From Stenogyne calaminthoides (Eukaryota > Streptophyta > Magnoliopsida > Lamiales > Lamiaceae), in assembly GCA_037126765.1 (NCBI GenBank), contig JBBCBC010000021.1, forward strand, positions 27,421,434 through 27,485,433: a stretch of DNA of 64,000 nt, read 5' to 3'. The notes beneath the pieces are model-generated. The model was not told the DNA's origin. It saw only the letters and a list, made by a program, of their open reading frames with translations, and ran no database searches. This document shows, one piece after another, positions 10,126 through 20,122 of this stretch (its first letter is position 1; every line of letters begins with the position of its first letter). The translations under genes were made by a program, and so were the position numbers.

Positions 10126-10752
10126 AGTAAAATCTGAAAAATTGAAGATTTTCAGATGCATGAAGTTTTCTCAGGATTCTCCTGAGAAACTCAGGATAAA
10201 ATAGGAAATACTGAACTGAGTCTTGAAAGAAACTCAGGTGTACTGAAGGTCAGTACTCAGTATTATACTGAACCCGTTCAGTACTCAGTATCATACTGAT
10301 ATTTTATCAAGGTCAATACTCAGTAAGACTGATAAGAAAATTAGTCTGAAGAGGTAATGACTCATGCAACTCATTTATTGCTTAAGTTAAACTCAGTAAT
10401 CATTTGCAATAAATACACGACACCTGAAGAATGTTTTTGGGCGGGATCTTTGAAATTCCAACGAAGGTCAACAGTCATTAAATGCTCTGTTGCTTTTAAT
10501 CACCAATGAGGTTAAATTGGCGGCTTACCTTTTCGTGAGAGTCCTTTCGCATACCCGATTAGTCGGTGGATTAATCTTAACCGTTGATTTTAATTAATCA
10601 CATGACTTCCCACGAATCGGTCTATATAGTCTTTTGGAAGCTATTCAAGCCATTTTTATAAACCCTCGTTCCCAAAATCACTCTGCAAATAAAATCCCCT
10701 TTTGCCCAGAAATCTTCATCACTCGAAACCCTAACCTTCAAAATTTCCCAAA
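10126..10752 (+). promoter_or_regulatory. Pol-ORF3 spacer with internal promoter-like sequence
   Basis: The first 250 bp is decayed repetitive sequence rich in CAGTACTCAGTA. The rest looks like a plant gene promoter: CCAAT at 10503-10507 (in ACCAATGAGG), a TATA-like CTATATAG at 10622-10629, and AAACCCTAA at 10726-10734 in the presumed 5' UTR. ORF3 begins at 10753. S2 has the same elements in the same order and nearly the same spacing (47116, 47239 and 47333, start at 47371). The pol stop is about 630 nt upstream with many stops between, so readthrough from pol could not make ORF3. Confidence 0.6.
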
Positions 10753-13700
10753 ATGACTCTATCCATATTCGACAGATTGGCTGAAACCAATAAGCCATGG
10801 TATGAGTACGTGGTTTCTATGGAGAGTACCTCAAATGCAAAACATGTAGAAGAGGTGCTCCATTTGATTCGTTTGGCGAAACTGACGAACCTCGTCGCAA
10901 GCCGACCGGAGGCGGAATATTCGCGAGAGGTAATAGAGTTCGTCTCTAATATGGAAATAGATGAGGATGATAATATTGAGTCCAAGATTTCTATTTCGCA
11001 TTTAGAGCATACATCGAAGTATATAGATTTTGTTCGGGAGCTGTACATAGTCCCTCGAAATTTAAACGATGTTTTTGAGTTGTGCGATAGGGGAGATGAT
11101 CCCACTTTGTATATGTTAGGTCGGGAGCAAGAGTATCTTGATAGGATTACTGAGAATCCTGTTAAGTTTGAGGCGACCTTACATAAGCGGCATTTAAGGC
11201 CAAAGTACAGAGTTTTGATGGACATAGTGAGTAAGTGTATTATGAGTCGATCGGGGAGTTTTGAGCAGATTAGCACTCCCAAACTCCGATTGATGGCGGT
11301 GATAGAGGACTCACCCACCAAGGATTTTAACTGGCTGAAGTATCTGATCAAGGTGGTGAGTGAGCAAGCCAAGGTCATAAAAAAGGAGGATGGCTCAATA
11401 TCGATCAAAGGCAAGATCCTCCATGCCACCAAAATAGCCTTTATTTTGGAGATGTGTCGAGACGAGGAGGACATCTTTGCCAACACTACCCCGTTCCCTA
11501 AGTCCAAGGTGATGTTCAAGCATGTTGCCACCAAGAAGACTATCAGAGGGAAGAAAGAAAAGAAGGTGGAATCACCGGTTGCTGCTGCTACTGAAGAAAC
11601 CCAACAAGCTAGGGGGAAGGCTTTGTTGGAGGCCAAGAAGGAGCAGGGTGAAAAATTGAAGAAGCAAAAGACCCTTGCTCCAAAGCGCAAAAGGATGGTG
11701 GTTCTCACTGATGATGACGAGGAGAGTGAGGCTGAGGAGATTCAACCTGAGGGCCAACAAGCTAAGAAATCGCCTTTACATGTATTGGCTCAGGTTATCT
11801 CAACGGCACAAACACAGGAGCAAACTGAGGAGCAAGTCTTCTCTGAGGTTCTTGAGACGTCATTAAGCTCTGACAAGTTCTCTCAAAAAATATTCCAAGG
11901 ACCTCAGACCTCAGAGCAAGTACAGATTCTTGCTGAGGAAGCACCTGCTCAGACCTCAGAAACTGCTCAGGATCCTGCTGAGGAAGTGCCTGCTCAGACC
12001 TCGGAGCAAACTCAGATTCCTGCTGAGGAGGCGCCAGCTCAGACCTCAGAACCAAGTCAAATTCAGACTGAGGAGCTGCCTGCCCAAACCTCAGATTTTG
12101 CTGAGCCTCGGGAGCAGATGAACATTGATGAGCTCCTGAGTGATCTATTGCTCGATCCTTCAGCAGACTTTTCTACTGAACCTGAGAGCTCGATGCTCAA
12201 GAAGGGTGAAGCTGAAGAGACCGAATGGCGAAGCAAGGGGGAACGGTTCATTCTAGACCGCTACCCTGAGCTTAGCTCATTCCCCGACCTCCAAGACATC
12301 TTCTTCTGGATTGAGGTCAACGGTCTACATCCTCGGCCCGGACTCTTTCCGAAATGCTCAACATAGCTTCATTCAGAGGCTGGTGGAACGAGGAAACTTG
12401 ACTCGCTCACTTTGAATTCTCGAGATTCGGAAAACCAAGCTCAGGATGAAAATCTCTGACTTTGATGAGCTGGTAAAGAAGAAAGTTGCTGAGAGGAAGA
12501 TTGCTGAAGTTGGTGCCCCGAGCTCCAAAGACAAATCTCAGGATGGGGACCAACAAGGGGATGATGAGAGTCAATCTCAGAAGGAGAAAGACTTAACTAA
12601 TGTTGAAGAGGTTGTCATCGAACATCCTCGATGAAGTTAGCCTTCAGGTAACTTTTGGCACTATTGACAATTATGCCAGGATTACTGAAGTACCTATCTT
12701 TAAATCTGTAATGTCTGATATGCAGACTGAGGCTCAGGTGGACACCCAAGCTCAGGGTGAATCTCAGACCCGCATCGAAGTCGATGCTCGTGTTCAGATC
12801 GAGACTCGAGCTTAACGGCAAATTTCGGGAGACACAAAGCAGATCAGATATGCTCCTGAGATTGATCTCACCCCTGTGATGGAGAAGTTGGAAAAGGTTG
12901 AGTCAATCCTGAACAAAGTTGCTCAGATGGAGGAGGTATTGGCCAACCAAAGTCAGAAGATGAAAAGCTTGAGTTCTTCTTCAGACCTGTTGCAACTTCA
13001 GAGCTCTCTAACTGAAAAGCTGACCTCCATGGAAGGAAAGTTAGAAGAGAAGATGGAGGGGGTCAAAGCTGAGCTTAATGCAGAGCTGAAGCAGAAGCAT
13101 CAGAAGTAGACTAAAATTCTTGAAGCTAAATTGGTAGAGAAGAATGAGATGCTGGTGAAGAATGCTGTTGAGGAGATGAGCTCAATGCTCATGGCCAAGA
13201 TGACAGATATGTTCAAGGAAGCTCTCTCTAGCCAATTTGCTCATATGTCTGAAGAATTCTCAGTGGCGAAGAACAACCTAAGGAGGCTCGAAGAGGAGCA
13301 AGATTAGTTGGCAGGGGAGGTGCGTAGTATCAGAAAAGAGCAGTATCATATGGACACAACACTCTCCAAAGCTTCGCTTTAAGTATGGTTCAAGAAGGGG
13401 AAAGACTGAGTGATCTCGAGAGAATTATTGGAACATACTTTGAAAGGCAAGACTGTCAAGGAAGCTGAAAAGAAAATCATTGCTGAAGCCATGAAGGAGA
13501 TTGAGTCCACTGAGAAGCTTAAGTTTAAAAAGGTGGAGAAGCCAGTCTACACTCAGGTTTCAGAGGAAACTATGCAAGAAGTTGCTGCAGAGAAACTGAG
13601 TGGTAGAAGAATTGGGACAAGCCAAGCTGGAGCTGAATTGCCCATCAAAAGAAAGGTTGTGGCGTTTGAAGAGCCTGAGGGCAAAAGAACTAAGGCTTCT

Positions 13701-14360
13701 AAGCCAATCCAGAGGAAGTTAATCCTGGATATTGAAGAATTTGAGGAAGTGCCACAAAAGAAGGTCTTCAATACCAGAAGTGCTCTGAAATCACTCCAAG
13801 TAGAGCAAGCCAAGAAAACTGCTGCTTCTGTTTCTGGTGTGCCCGTGATCAGAAAGAAGATGGAAGAAGAGCAGAAGAGAAGGAGTGGTTTCAAGAGGTT
13901 CGCGAGCAAGAGGAGAGGGAACACTAAAGCACAGAAATGGCCGCATGTTGACAAGTGGATGCTAATCCAGTTCAACGATGCATGGGAAGAGATTAAACGA
14001 ACCTTTTGGTTTTACTATGATGTGCTCAAAGAATGGAGAGGGGAGAGCTCAGATCCCAATGAGGCTTTCATAGACTATCTCCTGACCTTTTATCCGAAGT
14101 CTCTTCAAAGCTGGATCAATCTTGCGGATGAAGGAAAGGTTGGGATAAACATACGTCCATACTCATACCCTCCTCCTAGGCTGGAGAATGGCTTGGTGAA
14201 TGAAAAAGCTATTTCTCAGGAGATTGCTCAGTATGCCATTCAGTTGGGTCTGACAGGGAACAATCCTGATATCATTAAAGAGAGAGATGCACTGAAGAGA
14301 AGATATTATGGAATGTTCAACCTTGAAGTGCCTGCTGATGAGGTGGAAGATCAGAACTGA
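10753..14360 (+). pseudogene. S1 ORF3, third Sirevirus reading frame (frameshifted)
   Basis: About 1,200 codons in several frames: an open 537-codon 5' part, broken pieces from 12367 to 13400, then an open 316-codon 3' part ending at 14360. The N-terminal 260 residues (MTLSIFDRLAETNKPW..., LHKRHLRPKYRVLMDIVSK, FNWLKYLIKVVSEQ) form a globular-looking domain also found in S2 and S4. A basic patch, PKRKRMVVLTDDDEESEAEE, is followed by four or five repeats of about 16 residues around PAQTSE, then by predicted coiled coil. The C-terminal domain has KRTKASKPIQRK, then WPHVDKWM, RTFWFYYDVL and SWINLADEGK. I see no signal peptide and no membrane segment. It occupies the place of the env-like ORF of SIRE1, but nothing in it looks like an envelope. 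The function is not recognised. Confidence 0.75.
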
Positions 14361-14754
14361 AGAGCCCGAGCAGAAGAGCAAAAGAAGACCGAAGATGAAG
14401 ACTCAAAAGATTCATGTAATCCTTTATCTTTTTGTCTTTTTGATTTTGTTTTTCAGATAAGTTCATTATAATTTATAACTGTCTACCATTCATCAATGAA
14501 ACTTTATCATTTATGCTCAAAAGATAATATCTCATTATCTTAATTTACATGTCTTTACTTTTGATACGCCTGAATGTTGTCTCTGAGAAAATTGTTGGGA
14601 GACTTATTGTTTGGTGATGAAATTGTTGGGAAATTCATTACTGAAGAAATTGTTGGGAGATAAATCAATCTTGTAATAGGAAAAACTGAAACCTGAGTAT
14701 AGGTTAAGTGTTTTGTAACAAGATAGGTTTTGGCATCATCAAAAAGGGGGAAAT
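14361..14754 (+). promoter_or_regulatory. S1 3' untranslated region and polypurine tract
   Basis: The tract AAAAAGGGGGAAAT at 14741-14754 abuts the 3' LTR and primes plus-strand synthesis. Three earlier copies of ATTGTTGGGA, resembling the first bases of the LTR, lie at about 14589, 14632 and 14652. GGTTTTGGCATCATC just before the tract is a Sirevirus hallmark. No gene is visible. Confidence 0.8.
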
Positions 14755-16870
14755 TGTTGGGAGATGAATTTAATAAAAAATTATTTTGATTAGATCCCAA
14801 AACCCCTGAGTATGACATGTTCAGGATAATCTTGATAGTTGAGTCAGGATTCAGTTTTAGAGTATTCAGGATGTTATCTGCAAAATGTATAGTCAGCAGA
14901 TATAGATCAGGATAGGTTCTGAAGACTCAGTAAGTTTCTGAAGAAACTGAAGTTTCAGTATGAAACTAAAGTTTATGAAGTTTCAGTATGAAACTGAGAA
15001 ACTGAAGACTCAGTGAGAAACTGAGATACTGAAGACTCAATGTGAAACTGAGAATCTAAAGACTAAGTGAGAAACTGAAGACTCAGCATGAAGACTCAGT
15101 ATATAAGTCAGTATATCTATGAAGACTCGAAGTCATCAAGACTCGTAAGACATCAAGACTCGTAAGAAGACATCAAGACTCGTAAGACAATCAAGACTCG
15201 AGAAGACATCAAGACTCGTAAGACTCAAGACTCAAGACCCTAAGACGCAGAAGACAAAAGATTGAAGGATATCAAGGCACAAGAATTATCGAAGACTCAA
15301 AGAATTATCAAGACTCAAAGAATGTCTTGAATGCTCAGTATAAACCTGAATGTTCCGAGGCACTGAAAATATCTATTTGAAGGATTCAATACTGAGAAAA
15401 ACACGATTGCTTAAAAAATAGATATTGCCCAAGACATTCTCATGCAGACAAAAGGAACTAAGACAAAGTGTTGTTAAGGTTATATCTTTCGAGAGATGTA
15501 ACCAAAAAGAGATTGAGTTTGTCTACCTTTAACCGGAGACAAAAGTCAAAAAAGAAGAAACAACATCAGACATTTCTTAATCGACAGCGATAGGTCACTG
15601 AAACATGTCAGTAGTACTATGTTCCAGACTGCAAAAAGTGATGACCAGCTACATAAAAAGCAGTTTGCCTAAAACGTGCTAGGGAGTCTCAAACCCTAAA
15701 TATAGTCGTTCATCACACACCATAAGAGGAAACTCATGGAGCTATCTCTTCCAACGGATAGTTTTTCAAGAGTGACCTTGGTGTATGCCTATAAATACTT
15801 GTGACCCTCTACATTGAAGGTTACGGGAAATTTGTAAGCAACTCAAGAGTTCAAACTTATTATTGCAAGTTGAAGCACTCGAGAACCCAAGAATTTCCCA
15901 AGTGCTTTATTTCGAAGAGAGCTCATTTCACTAAACCTAGCTTGATAAGATATATCCAAAGCTTAGTCGAGATATCCTAGCCTTTGCATTGTTCTTAATT
16001 GTAAAGGATATCTCATCCTAGTTGGAAACCAACCAAGAAACCCCAAACCCTTTGTAAGGTAGTTTGAGTGTGATTGTTGGTGAGTTGGAGTTGTAAAGAG
16101 TTAGTAAACGACAAGGAGGTAGTCAGAAAGCTCTAGAGAAGAAGTGAGTAAACTATCTTGGATAGTCAGAAAGCTTGTGTGTGTTTTGAGTTAGTAAACT
16201 ACGAGAGGTAGTCTAAAAAAAAGCTCAAAATAGAAAGGTTAGTAAACTAGAGGTAGTCGAAAACCTTAGGAAGTGATTAGTGAATTTCTCTCAAGAGAAA
16301 GAGAGAGAGTGGACGTAGGAGCTTGAGTCTCCGAACCACTATAACTTCTTTGTGTTCTTTGCTTCGCTTTTTTGCTTTGATTAACTATTGCATATCTTAA
16401 AACCGAAAAGCATATTTTCACCGATATTCGGTTGGAATCAATCCAATGAAGTTGCATTCGAACTGAATCACACTAATCACTATTCCATTAAAAGGAAGGT
16501 TTTCAAAGAAAAGCATAAAACGCAGTATAAACTTAGGGCCAACCATTCCGACATCCGAGTAGCTAGAAACGGATAGTTACCAAACCGAGCTTACTCTTCC
16601 GAGGGTTCGATAAGTTAGTTATCTCGATCCAAGCGACTCGGGATCTCTGGCTTCGAGGATTAGTTGGGATTATCGAGGTATCTGAAAGCAATTTTCGGGA
16701 TCTTTGTCTCGGTGTAGACTTTGACTCGAGAGCGATTTGTGCTTCTCGGGACCAAATCATCGACAACAACGACCCAAAGCTGGCCTCAGTAAAGAAAAGT
16801 TTTAAAATCACTGAACACGTGTATTCCCCCCCCCATACACGTGTAAGACTCGTTTGCACCGGGACCAACA
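14755..16870 (+). repeat. S1 3' LTR
   Basis: The 2116-bp partner of 2080-4174, from TGTTGGGAG to CCAACA, has its TATA box at 15790-15797, U5 array at 16098-16267 and G-box hairpin at 16815-16844. Between about 16310 and 16790 it differs from the 5' LTR at almost every CTG and CAG (for example CTCTGAACC against CTCCGAACC) and little elsewhere. Confidence 0.93.
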
Positions 16871-16875
16871 TGTCA
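16871..16875. repeat. Target-site duplication of S1, right copy
   Basis: TGTCA repeats 2075-2079 exactly, directly after the last CA of S1. Confidence 0.95.
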
Positions 16876-19159
16876 TCTATCTCCTTTTGCGTCTTAGGGC
16901 ACATTTTCTTGGATAGATGGATTCCATGTCTGAAAGGTACGAAGCCTTTCTTGGAATCTTTCATGCTAAATCGTTTCAAGACAGTGTCTATGTATGAAGC
17001 TTGTGATAAGCCTATCACCCTTTTCTTGCGATCTCGAGTGATCTTGATCCTAAGGATGTGTGCGGCTTCCCCTAAGTCCTTCATATCAAACTGTTTTGAA
17101 AGCCATGCCCTTACTTCTGATAACACCTTTACATCGTTCCCAATGATCAGAATGTCGTCTACGTATAGTACTAAGAATACCAATGCAGTTCCGACACACT
17201 TTTTGTACACACAACTTTCAAACTCGTTTTGATCGATCCCATAAGACTTTATAACATGATCAAAACATTGGTTCCAAGCTCTGGATGCCTGTTTGAGTCC
17301 TTAAATGGACTTCATGAGCTTACAAATTAGGTGTTCTTGGCCTTTTTCAATGAAGCCTTGGGGTTGTTGCATATATATCTCTTCATCAAGACTTCCGTTA
17401 AGGAAAGCTGTCTTGACATCCATCTGCCAGATTTCAAAGTCGAGATGCGCAGCAATCGATAAGAGAATTCGGATGGACTTAAGCATGGCTACGGGTGAAA
17501 AAGTTTCCTCATAATTGATCCCTTCTTTCTGAGTATAACCTTTCGCCACTAGTCTTGCTTTGAAGGTTTCCACCTTCCCGTCCGGTCCTCTTTTTCTATT
17601 ATACACGCACTTGTAACCAATGGGTTTGACCCCATTAAGTGGTTCGACTAGCTCCCACACTCTGTTATGAAACATAGAACCCATTTCGGCTTTCATTGCT
17701 ATTTGCCAAGAATCTGCATCCTTATCTTGGATTGCCTCGTCATATGTCCATGGGTCTGATTCATCTTGTCCGGAAATCAAGTCCGAGGACTCTCCTATTC
17801 CCATGAATCTCTCGAGCTATTTCACAACCCTCCCACTACGACGAGGTTCCGGTTGTATAAGTGTGTCGTTTGGTATGTCATCTAGTACAGTTGGCATTAA
17901 GGTTAGCCCCCTTAGCTCATTTAAGGTAATCTCACTTCTGGGTCTTCTTTCGTTCATATAGTCTTCTTCCAAAAATCTAAAGTGGTGCTTATTACCACCT
18001 TTTGATCTTCAAGACCATAGAACATACACCCTTTTGTTCCCTCGGGGTATCCCACAAACAACCTTAATTCTGATCGAGGATCCAATTTTTCGGCTTCCTT
18101 GTCCAACACGTAGGCTGGACACCCCCAAATCCTCATGTGTTTCAAACTAGGCTTGCTCTCGGTCCACAATTCTTTGGGAGTTTTGGGAACCGATTTGGAT
18201 GGCACCAAGTTCAGAATGTAGGTTGCTGTTTCCAAGGCATGACCCCAGAACGACTTGGGTAGATCCGCATAACTCATCATAGATCTAACCATTTCCAAAA
18301 GAGTTCTGTTTCTTCGCTCTGCAACCCCGTTTTGTTGAGGGGTTCCGGGTGCAGTGAGCTGGGATACAATCCCTTCATCAGATAAGTAGTTCAAAAACTC
18401 ATCGCTGAGGTATTCGCCTCCACTATCGGATCGTAGAGACTTGATACGTTTTTCCCTATGATTCTCTGCTTGAGCCTTAAATTCTTTGAATTTATCAAAG
18501 GTCTCAGGATTATGCTTCATAAGGAAAATATAACTGTACCTTGAGTATTCATCAATAAAAGTGACAAAATACTCATAACCTCCTCTCGCTTTGGTTGACA
18601 TTGGACCACATACATCTGTGTGAACGATCTCTAACACGTCTTTGGCTCTATTCCCCTTGGCTCCAAATGCCCTCTTGGTCATTTTACCCTCCAAACATGA
18701 TTCGCAGGTTGGAATTGGTTCAACTTGAAGAAACTCCAGTGAACCGTCTTTCACCAACCTTTGGATCCTCTTTGGATTTATATGACCTAATCTCAGATGC
18801 CATAGAAGTGTTTCGTTCAAGTCTGATGAATGTTTTCTTTTCTCGGAAACAGTTGATGTGTTATAGGATGCATTTCGTGAGTGGTGTGCACAGTTAATTG
18901 TATAGAGATTATTCGACAATGTTCCATGACAGATAAATTTATCAAAAAGAGAAATGGTAACAACTTTATTAAAAGTAACCGAATATCCATCATGAAAAAG
19001 TTTAGAAACTGAAATTAAATTCTTTCTAAAATTCGGAACGTAAAGAACATCTCTTAAAATTAAAACTCTATCTTCAAAAGACAGGTGCACTTCTCCCACT
19101 GCTTCAGCTGCCACTCTCATAGCATCGCCCAGTGTGATGAGGATCTCACTCCCGCTAAG
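16871..19159 (-). pseudogene. pol: T1 pol, N-terminal part: end of protease, integrase and most of RT
   Basis: The frame continues after an in-frame TAA that ends gag-protease. It runs from RVAAEAVGEVHLSF through pre-integrase (LLWHLRLGHINPKRIQRL, CESCLEGKM), then the integrase core (HTDVCGP, RSDSGGEYL, TPQQNGVAERRN; D, D and E present). A one-base deletion near 17990, relative to T2, shifts the frame. RT follows with WQMDVKTAFLNG and YVDD at 17154-17165. Two further stops are visible: TAG near 17820 and TAA at 17301-17303, where KSIYGLKQ would be expected. The frame runs into S1 at 16871 and resumes at 2079. Confidence 0.9.
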
Positions 19160-20122
19160 TTACCTGGTCCGCTTGAACCCCTGTAATGTGAAACAAACAT
19201 GATCAGTGGATCCCGTATCCACCACCCATAAATGGGAGGCATACGCCGCTAAACAAGTTTCAACAACTAGTGCGTGATAATTACCTTTCTTTCCATTCCT
19301 TTTGGGTTTGGAACAGGCTGACCTCCAATGTCCTTTCTTACCGCATTTAAAACATTTTCCTTTTGGTCCTTTCTTGACACCCAAACAGCTAACTGTCTTT
19401 TTCTCACTTTTCTTAGTGATGAGTTCGCTTTGGTTCTGACCACTTTCCTTTTCTTGAGACTTGCCTTCCACTGGCCTAGATCTCGAGAAAAGACTTTTGG
19501 TCACCAATGCTTCGTCTTTCTTTCCTAAATGCTTCTATATCTTCTCCAAGGCTTCTTGTAGGGTGTCCATAGTAAACATGTGATCACTCATCACAAAACT
19601 ACAGTAAAACCCATCGAAGCATCTTGGAAGAGTTAGCAAAAGAAATTCGATTTGGGCCTCATCACAATACTTAGTTCCGAGATAAGTTAGATTTTCAAAA
19701 TGGTGTTTAATTCTGAAAACATGCTCCCTTAAGGGTGTTCTCTCAGCCATCTTTAGCCTGGCCACGTCGTCATTTTTAAACTGATTGATCATGCGGTCTT
19801 TTGTTAAAAACATTTCTTCAAGACTTTGCATAATTTCTGCAGCAGACTCAACACCTTCATGAATGTGTCTCAAATCATCAGACAGTGAAGTCAAGATTAC
19901 ACGTTTCATGGGTTCATTGGCCTGCTCCCAAATATTATACTCGTGTTTTTCCGCATTAGGTGATTCATCAGTAGGCTTACGTGGCTTGGGTACATCAAGA
20001 ATCCAATGATGTTCTTGTGCAGGTATGACAAAACTCATATTTCGTTTCCAAACATTAGAGTTTTCGCCAGTTAATGGGTGTTCTTTGAGTGTATATAACA
20101 GTGGATTAAAAGGTTGCGACAT
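19160..20122 (-). pseudogene. gag: T1 gag with protease active site, two stops
   Basis: About 320 codons from MSQPFNPLLYTLKEHPLTG. The start is shared with T2 (58085) and T3 (54719). A UBN2-like gag core occupies the first 195 residues. One premature TAG (19535-19537) stands where T2 has GAG. A basic linker follows, then the CCHC knuckle CFKCGKKGHWRSAC, then the protease active site VVDTGSTDHVC. The frame ends with TAA (19160-19162) after GFKRTR, inside the protease domain; T2 has a stop at the same codon. The rest of the protease continues in frame beyond it. Confidence 0.88.

Larger units (their letters stand above)
2080..16870 (+). mobile_element. S1: full-length Sirevirus-like copia element with ORF3
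   Basis: The element is 14.8 kb, begins TGTTGGGAG, ends CCAACA and is flanked by the perfect TSD TGTCA. Order: 5' LTR, Met-tRNA primer site, gag, pol (protease, integrase, RT, RNase H in copia order), a 0.6-kb spacer with a promoter-like sequence, ORF3, polypurine tract and 3' LTR. The stretch GGTTTTGGCATCATC-AAAAAGGGGGAAAT before the 3' LTR and the long coiled-coil gag are typical of Sireviruses. It is the youngest layer of the left-hand nest, because it sits in T1, which sits in S3. Confidence 0.95.

Noticed and set aside
10731..11708. Long minus-strand frame of 325 codons
   Set aside because: It is the mirror of ORF3 and has no domain; the similar minus-strand frame opposite S2 ORF3 follows from the same codon bias.
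10753..14360. Envelope glycoprotein
   Set aside because: The position fits the env-like ORF of Sireviruses, but I see no signal peptide, membrane segment or cysteine-rich ectodomain.
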